Shown here: one piece after another, positions 44,421-53,412 of the stretch
Layout of the letters: every line of letters begins with the position of its first letter
Position numbering within the stretch: the first letter of the stretch is position 1
Source of the DNA: Palleronia sediminis
Lineage (GTDB): Bacteria; Pseudomonadota; Alphaproteobacteria; Rhodobacterales; Rhodobacteraceae
Direction of reading: 5' to 3'
DNA length: 64,000 nucleotides
Assembly: GCF_004358695.1 (NCBI RefSeq)
Contig: NZ_SNAA01000012.1
Span: 1 to 64,000 of the forward strand
Position numbers and translations under genes: made by a program
Notes under the pieces: model-generated
Seen by the model: the letters and a program-made list of their open reading frames with translations, nothing else
Database searches by the model: none
Told to the model about the DNA's origin: nothing

Positions 44421-44511
44421 GGTGCGTCTCCTGCTTAGCTCTCGCGCCATATGGAGGGCCGGGCGGGTCTTGCCAACCGCGCGGCGGGCCGATCCGCCCG
44501 GACCGGACACG

Positions 44512-44534
44512 AAAAAGGGCGCCCGAAGGCGCCC
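44512..44534 (-). terminator. Intrinsic terminator of trxA
   Basis: On the minus strand, GGGCGCC, a TTCG tetraloop and GGCGCCC form a perfect 7-bp stem (44517-44534). A run of five T follows (complement of 44512-44516). It lies 22 bases past the trxA stop, a textbook Rho-independent terminator. Confidence 0.88.
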
Positions 44535-44556
44535 GTTTCCGGTCGATCGGCCGGGA

Positions 44557-44877
44557 TCAGATCGAGTCCTTGATCCAGCTGTCGAGCGAGGCCTTGGGCG
44601 CGGCGCCGGTGCGGTTCGACACGACCTCGCCGTCCTTGAACAGGAACAGCGCGGGGATGCCGCGGATGCCCATCTGCGTCACCGCGTCGGGGTTCTCGTC
44701 GACGTTGAGCTTGGCGATCTTCACCTTGCCCGCATATTCCTCGGACAGTTCCTCGAGCGCGGGGCCGATCTGCTTGCACGGCCCGCACCATTCGGCCCAG
44801 AAATCCACCACGACGGGGATATCGGACTGCTTCACTTCCTGGTCGAACGTAGCATCTGTTACGGCGACGGTTGCCAT
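44557..44877 (-). CDS. trxA: Thioredoxin TrxA
   Basis: 106 residues, the normal thioredoxin-1 size. The active site WCGPCK (Cys31, Cys34) lies in [20 protein letters not shown], followed by [31 protein letters not shown] with the cis-Pro loop. It reduces protein disulfides in the cytosol. It follows addA on the same strand after 53 bases and ends in a strong terminator. The addA-trxA order is common in Rhodobacterales. Confidence 0.96.
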   Translation of the reverse strand: MATVAVTDATFDQEVKQSDIPVVVDFWAEWCGPCKQIGPALEELSEEYAGKVKIAKLNVDENPDAVTQMGIRGIPALFLFKDGEVVSNRTGAAPKASLDSWIKDSI

Positions 44878-44930
44878 GATCGTCTCCTTCTGGCGTCAGG
44901 CGGCGAACCTATGGACGCCCCCCCAACCCG

Positions 44931-47900
44931 TCAAGGCACCATGGCCCCGGCGAACCGCGCCCGCACCAGTGCCGGAGGCAACGTCATCAGGCGCGGCGCG
45001 CCCGTCCATAGCAACGCGGTCTCGATGACGTGATCGGGCCAGATCGCCGACAGCGCCGCGTCATAGGCCCCCATCTGGCGCAAGAGCCCCTCGGGCACGG
45101 CATCGGGCGTGCCGGGGATCGTTCGGTTCGACTTGAAATCGACCGCCAGCACCTGCCCGGCCTCGACCCGCAACAGATCGACAGTGCCGAGGATCGGCCG
45201 GCCGGCGCCGCCGGGGGCGACCAGCGACACCTCGCGCAGCGCGGGCGGCTCGAAAAGCGCGGCCAGCGCGGGGTCGGTCAGCACGGCGCGGGCCTCGGCC
45301 AGAAGGGGCGCGCGCGCCTCGGTGTCGAGCGCCGGCAAGAGCCGTTCGGCCAGCGCGGGCCAATCGGCCTCGGGGCGGTTGGGCAGATGTTCGAGCAGCA
45401 GGTGAACCCCCGTGCCACGAGAAAGGGCGATCTCGTCCTCGTCGCCCGCGGCCCCCGGCAGGGCCTTGGCACCGCCGAGATCGGAGGGGCGGATCGGCTC
45501 GACCGGTTCGGGCGCGGGGGGCGGCTGGCTGTCGAACCAGGGCGCGATCTCGACCGAGGAGCCGCGCGCCTGTGCGGCGATCCTGAGATGCCCGGTCGAC
45601 CACCTATGCTGGGCCAGCCGCAGCCCCGGACCGAACGGGGTCTCGAGCGCCTTGGTCTTGCAGGCCGCCAACCCGTCGGCGACCTGCCCGTACCAGGCGC
45701 CGCCGGTCTTTTCCGGGTCGCCCGCGCCGGCCACGATCAGCCAATGCGCGGCCCGCGTCATCGCGACATAGAGCAGGCGGTCGCCCTCGGCGCGGGTGCG
45801 GGCCTCGGCGGCCTCTCTCGCGGCCAGAACGGGCGGCGGCAGGTCCGGCTTGCGCGGCGCCCACCAGACATGGCCCTCTGTGTCGACGGTCAGGGCCGGG
45901 CCGTTCGGGGTGCGGGTGCTCATCGTGTCGGGCAGGATCACCACCGGCGCCTCGAGCCCCTTGGCCCCGTGCACCGTCATGACGCGCAGCCGCTGCCCCG
46001 CGCCTTCGACCTGCCGCTTGATCTCGGCATCATCGGCGTCGAACCAGGCGAGGAACCCGGTCAGCGACGGCACCTCGACCCGTTCGTAGGTCAACGCGAG
46101 GTCGAGCAGCGCGTCGATCCCCTCGGCCGCCTCGAGCCCCAGCCGCCCGATCAGCCGCGCCCGCCCCCCGTGCCGCAGGAGCAGCCGGTCGATCAGCTCG
46201 AACGGGCGCAGGAAATCGGCCTGCCCGCGCAGGTCGTCCAGAACGCGTAGTGTGTCCGGGTGATCGTCACGCCGGCGGCGCAAAGCCTGCCATAGAAAGG
46301 CCCTGCCGCGCGGCTGGGCAAGGTCGTAGAGCGCAGCCTCGGACCAGCCGAACAGCGGCGAACGCAGCACCGTGGCAAGGGACAGGTCGTCCTCGGGCGT
46401 GGCGAGAAACCGCAGGACGGCGAGAATGTCTTTGACGGCCAGTTCGTCGGAAAGCCGGATGCGGTCGGCACCCGCGATCTTGAGCCCGGCGGCCTTGCAG
46501 GCGGTGACGGTCTGGTGAAAGAGCTGCCCGCGCTTGCGGAACAGGATGAGGATATCGCCCTCGTGCATCGGGCGCCGCGTCAGCGTGCCGTTCTCGAGGC
46601 GGGGCAGCGTCTCGCCCGCGTCGATCCGGGCGCGGATCCAGCCCGCGATGCCGCGCGCCAGCCGCACGGTCGCGTCCTCGGGGCGGGGCGTGTCGACCGG
46701 CTCGTGCCAGGGCCGGTCGGGCGGCATTTCGGCGGTCTCGGTCACGGGCCACAGATCGACGCGGCCCGGAATGTTGTCGTGAAAGGCAAGGTGCCGGATG
46801 CCCGCGCCAAGCCGGTCGTCGGTGCCGAACACCGCGTCGACGGCGGTGAGCACGGCGGGCGAGGACCGGAACGAATGCTGCAACTCGGCCTCGGCCAGCG
46901 CATCCGTCCCCATGCGCTCGGCGAAATGGTCGCGCATCCGGGCGAACCCGTCGGGGTCGGCGCCCTGGAACGAATAGATCGACTGCTTGCGATCCCCGAC
47001 CACGAAGACGGTGCGCGCCCCCGCGGGCCGCGCGCCGTCGCCCGCCGCGATCTCGGCGGCCAGCGCGGCGATCACGTCCCATTGCCGGGGCGAGGTGTCC
47101 TGCGCCTCGTCGACGAGGATATGGGCGATCCCCCCGTCGAGACGGTAGAGCACCCATTCGGCGACCTCCTTGCGGGTCAGCAGGTCGCGCGTGCGCAGGA
47201 TCAGGTCGTCGAAATCGAGCCAGCCGCGTCCTTCTTTCGCGCGGGCGTAAAGCGGCAGCAGCACCCCCGCGAATGCGTTGAGTAGCCGCGTCCGCTCGAG
47301 CGTGGCGAGCGCCTTGCGCTGCGGCGCGGCCGCGGCCACCCTCTCGGCCAGCGCATCGAGTTCGTCCTGCCGCGCCAGCACGACACCGCCCGATTTCGTC
47401 GGCACGCCCTTGGGCTGTCCGGCCCGTGCCCCGCCTGCGAAAAGCAGGCAGGATTCGAGCGTGGCGAGCCCCGCCTCGTCCAGCGGCAGCGTCACCGTTT
47501 CCAGCATCGCGCCGATCTTGATGTCGGTCTTGGCCCCGCCGGCCAGCGCCGCGGCCGCCTCGATGAACAGGGTGGCGTCGCAATCGCCCTGCGCCGCGGC
47601 GCAGATATCCGCCATCGTGGTGCCGGGGCGCAGGTCCAGCGCGGCGAAAAGCGCGGCCTCGTCGGGCGCCTCGAGCCGGTCGCGCCGCGCGACGATTTCC
47701 GACACGAGCCCATGAAGGCGCTCGGCCGGGACGTGATCGACCAGCGCGGCAAAGATATCGGGCGCGGTCTCGGCGGCGCGGTCGATGCAGTCGGCAAGGA
47801 TCTGCGCCGCGGCGCGGTCGTCCATCTCGGCAAAGCCGGGGCTGACCCCGGCCTCGAGCGGAAAGCGCCGCAGGACCGAGGCGCAGAACGAATGGATCGT

Positions 47901-48254
47901 CTGGATCCGCAGCCCGCCGGGTGTCTCGATGGCCTGCGCGAACAGCCGGCGCGCGCGGGGCAGGGACTCGGGGTCTGTAGCCGGCTCGCCCAACCCTTTG
48001 AGCGCCACGGCCAGCGCGGCATCGGGCATCATCGCCCATGTGCCCAGCGTGCGGAACAGCCGGTTCTGCATCTCGGAGGCGGCGGCCTTGGTATAGGTCA
48101 GGCACAGCACCGATTGCGGCGAGACCCCGCTGAGCAGCAGCCGCGCCACGCGGTCGGTCAGCACGCGGGTCTTGCCCGACCCGGCATTGGCGGAAAGCCA
48201 GGTCGACACATCGGGACGGGCGGCACTCAACTGGCGGCGAGTGGCCTCGTTCAT
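44931..48254 (-). CDS. addA: Double-strand break repair helicase-nuclease AddA
   Basis: 1107 residues from ATG 48254, which overlaps the addB stop by 4 bp. UvrD-type superfamily-1 helicase: Walker A SANAGSGKTRVLTDRVARLLL, LCLTYTKAAASEMQNRL, motif II VDEAQDTSPRQWDVI, RKQSIYSFQGADPDGF, VMTVHGAKGLEAPVVILPDT. The C-terminal nuclease domain has LAVDFKSNRTIPGTPD and LLRQMGAYDAAL. With AddB it resects double-strand ends and generates 3' tails for RecA. The alphaproteobacterial type (addB before addA) is seen here. Confidence 0.94.
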   Translation of the reverse strand: MNEATRRQLSAARPDVSTWLSANAGSGKTRVLTDRVARLLLSGVSPQSVLCLTYTKAAASEMQNRLFRTLGTWAMMPDAALAVALKGLGEPATDPESLPRARRLFAQAIETPGGLRIQTIHSFCASVLRRFPLEAGVSPGFAEMDDRAAAQILADCIDRAAETAPDIFAALVDHVPAERLHGLVSEIVARRDRLEAPDEAALFAALDLRPGTTMADICAAAQGDCDATLFIEAAAALAGGAKTDIKIGAMLETVTLPLDEAGLATLESCLLFAGGARAGQPKGVPTKSGGVVLARQDELDALAERVAAAAPQRKALATLERTRLLNAFAGVLLPLYARAKEGRGWLDFDDLILRTRDLLTRKEVAEWVLYRLDGGIAHILVDEAQDTSPRQWDVIAALAAEIAAGDGARPAGARTVFVVGDRKQSIYSFQGADPDGFARMRDHFAERMGTDALAEAELQHSFRSSPAVLTAVDAVFGTDDRLGAGIRHLAFHDNIPGRVDLWPVTETAEMPPDRPWHEPVDTPRPEDATVRLARGIAGWIRARIDAGETLPRLENGTLTRRPMHEGDILILFRKRGQLFHQTVTACKAAGLKIAGADRIRLSDELAVKDILAVLRFLATPEDDLSLATVLRSPLFGWSEAALYDLAQPRGRAFLWQALRRRRDDHPDTLRVLDDLRGQADFLRPFELIDRLLLRHGGRARLIGRLGLEAAEGIDALLDLALTYERVEVPSLTGFLAWFDADDAEIKRQVEGAGQRLRVMTVHGAKGLEAPVVILPDTMSTRTPNGPALTVDTEGHVWWAPRKPDLPPPVLAAREAAEARTRAEGDRLLYVAMTRAAHWLIVAGAGDPEKTGGAWYGQVADGLAACKTKALETPFGPGLRLAQHRWSTGHLRIAAQARGSSVEIAPWFDSQPPPAPEPVEPIRPSDLGGAKALPGAAGDEDEIALSRGTGVHLLLEHLPNRPEADWPALAERLLPALDTEARAPLLAEARAVLTDPALAALFEPPALREVSLVAPGGAGRPILGTVDLLRVEAGQVLAVDFKSNRTIPGTPDAVPEGLLRQMGAYDAALSAIWPDHVIETALLWTGAPRLMTLPPALVRARFAGAMVP

Positions 48255-51190
48255 CCGACACGCTCCGGCTGCGGCAGATCGCTTTCGCTCCATTCGCCAT
48301 AGCGCGCGAGATGGTCGTAATCGCTGCCATACTCGACCATGTAAAGCGCGCGCCGCGCGGTGTAGCCGCTATCGGGCGCCTCGAACGCCTCGATCAGCGC
48401 CTCGAGCTGGGCGCGCGCCTCGTCGGGGTCGAGCGGCGGATCGGCCGACGCATCGCGCAGGTCGTGCCGCTTTTCGCCGGGCGATGCACCCACGGCGATA
48501 TGGGCCACCGCCGCCACCGGCGCGGGGGCCAGGTCCCGGAACGCCCCGGCCTCGGCCATCACGGCCTCGAGCATGAGCTGAGGGTCAAAGGTCGTCATCT
48601 GCGCCGCACTCGGCGGCCTGCCGGTCTTGTAGTCGAAAACGACCAGCGCGCCGCCGTCGGTCAGCCGGTCGATGCGGTCGGCCTTGCCCACCAGCCGGAA
48701 ATCGCGGCCCGCCAGCATGTAATCGCCCCACCGCTCCAGCGCGACCGCCGACCCGACCGCACGGCGCGACACCTCGTCGGCGAGAAAGGCGGGCGCCATG
48801 CGCGCGATCTGCGCCCGCCAGCCAAGACGGGCCGCGGGCCAGGGCACCGCGCGGGCCAGCACATCGTCGGCGATCGCCATCATCGCCCCGAGCGCCTCGG
48901 GATCGGCGGGATCGGTGCCGGCGGACACGAAATCATGCAGGATCTCGTGGATCACCGTGCCCTTGAGCGGCGCATCCGCATCGACCCTGAGCCCTCCCAG
49001 TGGCCGCAGCCCGAGGATGTGGCGCGCATAGATCGCGTAGGGATCGCGCACGAGCGTCTGGATCTGCGTCACCGACAGCCTGCGGGGCCGGACCCCGAGC
49101 GGGGGCACGGGCGAGGGCCGTGCGGCGCGCGGCACCTCGATCACGCGGGCCTCGGCGGCGCGGGCAAGCTCGACCCAGACCGTGCCGCGCGCACGCATCT
49201 CGGCCAGCGCCTCGGGGCCGGCGGTGCCCGGCAGCCCGCCCAGGAGGTTCGTCAGCCTGTTCAGCCAGCGCGACATCACCGTTTCGGCGTCGGAATCGCG
49301 CGCCGACCGGCTCAGCACCACCTCGCGCGCGGCGATGGCCTGCTGGAAATCATGCGCCGACAGGCCGACCCGACGCTCGGGCAGGAGAAGCCCCGCCGCC
49401 GCCCGCATCCGGCGGTTCAGCCAGGGATCGGGCGGGGGCGGCGCGGGCCAGATGCCTTCGGAAAGGCCCGCGGCGATGACCAGGTCGACGCCGAGCGCCC
49501 GCGCCTCCTGCGGGCCGCGGATGGCGATATCGGGGCGCGAGGTGACGATGTCGCGCTGTTCGATGGCGCCAAGGATCGCCGCGACGAGATCGGCATGGTC
49601 GCGCGGGGTCATCGCCCCGCCGGCCTCGGCCTCGGCCAGCAGGTCGTCCATGGCGGCACGCGCCGCCTCGCCCGCGGGCGCGTCCCAAAGCGCGCCGCTG
49701 CCCTCGGCCCCCGCGCCTGCGGCCAATGCCTCGGTCAGGCGCAGGTGGCGCGCGGCGAGGTCGGTCAGGGGGGTCAGCCCGCCGGGCTGGGGGGCGAGCG
49801 CCGTGCGGCCGAGCCACTTGGCCCAGCCGGTGGCGTCACCCCCCGCGCCCTCGGCCCAGCCCGAGACGAGCGCCGGCGTGATCTCGGGCGCACCCTCGCC
49901 GCGCAGGAAAAGCTCGAGATCGCGGGTTAGGCGCAGGTGATCGCCCCGGCCGCCGCCGCTATGGGTCAGCGGGTGTTTCAGCACGGCGAGGAACGCCTCG
50001 GGCCCCATGCCATCCGCCATCGCGTCGGCGACCTGCCGCAGCAGCCGGCCCGGCGCCGTCTGCGACAGCGGCCGCCCGGCGCTGTCGTCGGGCACGATCC
50101 CCCAACGGTCGAGCGCGGCGGCAACGCGTCGGCCCAGAACCCGGTCGGGCGTGACGAGCGCGGCCGTCTTGCCCTCCTGCACGGCGGCGCGAAGCCTCGC
50201 GGCGATGGCCAGCGCCTCGGTCCGAGGGTCGGGCGCCTCGATCAGGCTCAGCCCGGCGGTGGCCTCGCGCAGATCGCCCAGGGCCGGGCCATCCTCGAGC
50301 CATTGATCCGTGACCGGCGCGGGCCGCAGCGCTAGCGACACGAGCCGGTTGCGCGCGGGCACCGGGTCGTCGCCCGACCACGGGCGCACCGCCTCGGGGC
50401 CGATCCCGATCCGGCGGAACAGGCGCGCATATCGGTATTGCGGGTGATCCTCGCCAGTCAGGTCGTCGCAAAGCGTGTCCCAGACCGGCGGGGGCATATG
50501 CGCGTCGAAGCCAGGCAGCACCAGCGCGCCTTGGGGCAGGCGGGCCACGGCCTCCATCAGGATGGCGGTCGCCCCGCGCGATCCGGTCGATCCGGCGACG
50601 ATGACGGGGTGATCGGGCGGATCGTCGGTCCAGCGCGCGGCACAGGCAAGCGCGGCATGACGCTGCCGCCCCTCGACCGAGTTCGCCGAAGCCCCGCCGA
50701 CATGGGTGGCCACGATATCGACAAAGCCCAGCGCCCGCGCCCAGTGGCCCGACAGGTCGCTCACGTCGAGATCGCGCAACCGCTCGAGCGGCACCCCTTC
50801 GCCATGCATCTCGTCCAGCAGAGCCGCGAGGCTGTCGGCCAAGTCGAAGGCAGCCGAGCGCGGGGCGAGAGTCGGATCGGCCTCGACCATGCGGCGGATG
50901 AGTTGCATGAGCTCGAGCCGCCGGCGCAAGGGTGCCATGGGCGGCACCGGCGCGTCCTCGGCGCCGATCTCGGTCACGAGCCGCAGACGCGGCAGCAGCC
51001 GCGCGGGACCGGCGGCGAGGATCTCGACCACCCGGCGCTCCATCAGGCGCGAGTTCACGAGGATCTCGATCCGCGCCCAGTCCTCCGGCGGCGCATCGCG
51101 CAGCCGCGCGGTCAGGCCGTCGACGAGCGCGCGGGGAAACTCGGCGCCGGGGGGAATGCCGTAGATATGGGGGCCGTCGCCCTCAAACAT
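48251..51190 (-). CDS. addB: Double-strand break repair protein AddB
   Basis: 979 residues from ATG 51190 (MFEGDGPHIYGIPPGAEFPRALVDGL). The N-terminal half resembles a degenerate helicase (VNSRLMERRVVEIL, PVIVAGSTGSRGATAILMEAVARLPQGALVLPGFD). The C-terminal PD-(D/E)xK nuclease domain has the pattern IHEILHDF and LVVFDYKTGRPPSAAQM. It partners AddA for end resection. The start overlaps the murU end by 8 bp, so murU, addB and addA are likely one transcript. Confidence 0.92.
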   Translation of the reverse strand: MFEGDGPHIYGIPPGAEFPRALVDGLTARLRDAPPEDWARIEILVNSRLMERRVVEILAAGPARLLPRLRLVTEIGAEDAPVPPMAPLRRRLELMQLIRRMVEADPTLAPRSAAFDLADSLAALLDEMHGEGVPLERLRDLDVSDLSGHWARALGFVDIVATHVGGASANSVEGRQRHAALACAARWTDDPPDHPVIVAGSTGSRGATAILMEAVARLPQGALVLPGFDAHMPPPVWDTLCDDLTGEDHPQYRYARLFRRIGIGPEAVRPWSGDDPVPARNRLVSLALRPAPVTDQWLEDGPALGDLREATAGLSLIEAPDPRTEALAIAARLRAAVQEGKTAALVTPDRVLGRRVAAALDRWGIVPDDSAGRPLSQTAPGRLLRQVADAMADGMGPEAFLAVLKHPLTHSGGGRGDHLRLTRDLELFLRGEGAPEITPALVSGWAEGAGGDATGWAKWLGRTALAPQPGGLTPLTDLAARHLRLTEALAAGAGAEGSGALWDAPAGEAARAAMDDLLAEAEAGGAMTPRDHADLVAAILGAIEQRDIVTSRPDIAIRGPQEARALGVDLVIAAGLSEGIWPAPPPPDPWLNRRMRAAAGLLLPERRVGLSAHDFQQAIAAREVVLSRSARDSDAETVMSRWLNRLTNLLGGLPGTAGPEALAEMRARGTVWVELARAAEARVIEVPRAARPSPVPPLGVRPRRLSVTQIQTLVRDPYAIYARHILGLRPLGGLRVDADAPLKGTVIHEILHDFVSAGTDPADPEALGAMMAIADDVLARAVPWPAARLGWRAQIARMAPAFLADEVSRRAVGSAVALERWGDYMLAGRDFRLVGKADRIDRLTDGGALVVFDYKTGRPPSAAQMTTFDPQLMLEAVMAEAGAFRDLAPAPVAAVAHIAVGASPGEKRHDLRDASADPPLDPDEARAQLEALIEAFEAPDSGYTARRALYMVEYGSDYDHLARYGEWSESDLPQPERVG

Positions 51191-51884
51191 GCGCCACCAT
51201 GGCATTCGCCACGGCGAGGCCCTCGGGGTGGCCCACATCGACCCAGTCGCCGGGATAGGGTGCGCCGAAAAGCCGGCCCTCTCGGGCGAGGCGGAACCAG
51301 ACCGGCGCCAGCGAAAACGCGTCGCCCGGCTCGGCGTCCAGAACGGCGGGGTCGATGATCTCGGCGCCGGAATAGACCCAGTCGCCGCCCTGCGTCAGCC
51401 GCCCGTCGCCGCCCTGCGTCAGCCGCCCGTCGGCGCCGAGCGAGAAATCGCCGCCGCCCCGCCTTTCGCGCGCGCGCGACAGCGGCACGACCGACAGCAG
51501 CACCCCCATGCCGTCGCGCCACGCCCGGTCCAGCGCGATCAGCGGGTTGGCCCCGACAAAGACCGTGTCGGCATTCAGCGTGAACACCGCCGCACCGTCG
51601 CCCAGCAGCGGCCGGGCCCGGCGCAGCCCCCCGCCGGTATCGAGCAGCCTGTCGGTTTCATGTGAAACGCTCACGCCCCGCGCCCGCAGATGGGGGGCGA
51701 TCCGGTCGGCGCGGTAATGGACATTGGCGACGATGGGCGCGGCCCCGGCCTCGGCCGCAAGGTCGATGGCGTGATCGACCAGCGCCTTGCCGCCCACATG
51801 CAGCATGGGCTTGGGCGTCTCGGCGGTGAGCGCGCCCATCCGGGTGCCGAAACCCGCCGCGAAAATCATGGCGGGCCGGCTCAT
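51183..51884 (-). CDS. murU: N-acetylmuramate-1-phosphate uridylyltransferase-like (MurU)
   Basis: 233 residues from ATG 51884. Nucleotidyltransferase signature IFAAGFGTRMGALTAETPKPMLHVGGKALVDHAIDLA, then TLNADTVFVGANPLIAL (metal-binding Asp) and PGDWVDVGHPEGLAVANA at the end. The amgK-like kinase lies immediately upstream with a 4-bp overlap. The pair forms the recycling route from N-acetylmuramate to UDP-MurNAc. Odd feature: an exact 24-bp tandem duplication (51381-51428) repeats eight residues, GRLTQGGD, in a surface loop. Confidence 0.88.
   Translation of the reverse strand: MSRPAMIFAAGFGTRMGALTAETPKPMLHVGGKALVDHAIDLAAEAGAAPIVANVHYRADRIAPHLRARGVSVSHETDRLLDTGGGLRRARPLLGDGAAVFTLNADTVFVGANPLIALDRAWRDGMGVLLSVVPLSRARERRGGGDFSLGADGRLTQGGDGRLTQGGDWVYSGAEIIDPAVLDAEPGDAFSLAPVWFRLAREGRLFGAPYPGDWVDVGHPEGLAVANAMVAHV
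51381..51428. repeat. 24-bp perfect tandem duplication inside murU
   Basis: Bases 51381-51404 are repeated exactly at 51405-51428. A third, diverged partial copy begins at 51429. The insertion is in frame and adds GRLTQGGD to the encoded protein. It is likely a replication-slippage product and may vary between strains. Confidence 0.9.
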
Positions 51885-52852
51885 GCCGCGGCCCGGACCG
51901 GCGGCGCGGGCAGCACCGACAGGATGTCGGTGCGCAGCAGGTGCAGCCCCGGCTCGTCGAGGCGGCGCAGCAGGTTGCCCCACACCCGCGGCAGCAGCGA
52001 CAGGTAGCGCGGCTTGCCACGGCTGGCGGCGAGCCCCGCGAACACCCCGAGGATGCGCAGGTTGCGTTGCACCGATTGCACCGCCAACGCGGTGCGCAGC
52101 GCGGCCTCGCCCGATCCGGTAAGGTCGCAATAGGTGCGGATCACCCGCGCCTCAGCGCGGGGCGACACGTCGCGGCGCACATCGTCGACGAGGGAGGCGA
52201 GGTCATAGGCCGGGTGGCCCGCCAGCGCGTCCTGGAAATCCAGCATGCCGACGCGGGCGATGCCGGTGCGTTCGGGCAGCCAGATCAGGTTTTCCGCGTG
52301 ATAGTCGCGATGGATCAGAACCGTCCGCTCGGCCGCGTGCCGTTCCAGCAGGTCGTGAAGCCGCTCTTCGAGGGCGTTCCACGCGGGCGAGGGCGGCGCG
52401 GTCCGGCCGAGGTAGTCGGTCCATGCGGGCCGGACAAAGGCCGTCATGCGCGCGGGTCCGTAGGGCTCGGTCCATGCGGGCGGGGGTGCCGCTTGCAAAT
52501 GAACCAGCGCCTCGGTCGCGGCGGCGTAGAGATCGCCCTCGGTCGCGGGGTCGGCGATGGTCCGGGCGAATACCGCGTCGCCCAGATCCTCCATCAGGCA
52601 CCAGCCCTCGGCGGCGTCATGGCCGAGGATCGCGGGCGCGCTGAACCCCTGCGCGCGCAGGTGGTGGGCCACGCGCAAGAACGGCGCGATCCGTTCACCT
52701 GCCTCGGGCGGAGCGTCCATCAGCACGGCCGTATCCCCGCCTTTCGACAGGCGTTCGTAACGGCGCGACGAGGCGTCGCCGGCCATCGTCCGGTGCCGCG
52801 CGCCCTCCCACCCGAGGCGGGCGAGGAACGGTTGCGGGTCGCGTTCAGGCAT
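51881..52852 (-). CDS. amgK: Anomeric MurNAc/GlcNAc kinase-like (AmgK)
   Basis: 323 residues from ATG 52852 (MPERDPQPFLARLGW); ATG 52864 would add four. Aminoglycoside-phosphotransferase fold: DASSRRYERL, LMEDLGDAVF, catalytic loop VLIHRDYHAENLIWLPE (Asp, Asn), LDFQDALAGHPAYDLASLVDD (metal Asp). In the AmgK-MurU pathway it makes N-acetylmuramate alpha-1-phosphate from recycled peptidoglycan. It lies between tsaE (8-bp overlap) and murU (4-bp overlap), the typical alphaproteobacterial order. Confidence 0.88.
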   Translation of the reverse strand: MPERDPQPFLARLGWEGARHRTMAGDASSRRYERLSKGGDTAVLMDAPPEAGERIAPFLRVAHHLRAQGFSAPAILGHDAAEGWCLMEDLGDAVFARTIADPATEGDLYAAATEALVHLQAAPPPAWTEPYGPARMTAFVRPAWTDYLGRTAPPSPAWNALEERLHDLLERHAAERTVLIHRDYHAENLIWLPERTGIARVGMLDFQDALAGHPAYDLASLVDDVRRDVSPRAEARVIRTYCDLTGSGEAALRTALAVQSVQRNLRILGVFAGLAASRGKPRYLSLLPRVWGNLLRRLDEPGLHLLRTDILSVLPAPPVRAAA

Positions 52853-53327
52853 GGGTCCGGTCACAGAGCGCGCCCAGTTTCGCGCCCATCGCCGCGGGGC
52901 CGGAGAGGGTGGCCATGCGCCCCTCGCCCAGCATCCGCAGCGTCAGGCGCAGGGCGTCCGGGGGGGTGAGATCGCCCAGCCGGTCGGGCCACTCGATCAG
53001 GCAGAGGTCGCGGCCCAGCGCCTCGTCCAGGCCCAGCTCGATCAGCTCGCCCGGATCGCCCAGCCGGTAGAGATCGGCATGCAGGATCGCCAGATCGCCC
53101 GCCCGGTAGGTCTGCACCAGCGTATAGGTCGGCGAGGGCACGTCCTCGGGGGGGCCGTGCGGGGCCTGTAGCTGTTGCACGATCACCCGAGCGATATGGC
53201 TTTTCCCGGCGCCCAGATCCCCCTCGAGCAAGAGCGTGTCGCCCGCCCCCAGCACGCGCGCCAAGGCGCCGGCAAGGCGGTCTGTCGCGTCGGGCGAGGG
53301 CAGGTTGAGGACGGCGAGTTCGGACAT
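52845..53327 (-). CDS. tsaE: tRNA threonylcarbamoyladenosine synthesis ATPase TsaE
   Basis: 160 residues from ATG 53327 (MSELAVLNLPSPDATDRLA). The P-loop is LLLEGDLGAGKSHIARVI, followed by VPSPTYTLVQTY (the TsaE hallmark), ILHADLYRL and LIEWPDRLG. It works with TsaB and TsaD to install t6A on ANN-decoding tRNAs. It heads or lies within the leftward tsaE-amgK-murU-addB-addA-trxA series. The frame runs 18 codons further upstream without support. Confidence 0.92.
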   Translation of the reverse strand: MSELAVLNLPSPDATDRLAGALARVLGAGDTLLLEGDLGAGKSHIARVIVQQLQAPHGPPEDVPSPTYTLVQTYRAGDLAILHADLYRLGDPGELIELGLDEALGRDLCLIEWPDRLGDLTPPDALRLTLRMLGEGRMATLSGPAAMGAKLGALCDRTHA

Positions 53328-53412
53328 GCGCGCCAGAATGAAGCCCGAGGCGATCCGCCGCAAGCCGATTGGCCACCGCACACCCGTCGACCGGGGCGCG
53401 AGTGTTGCGCCG

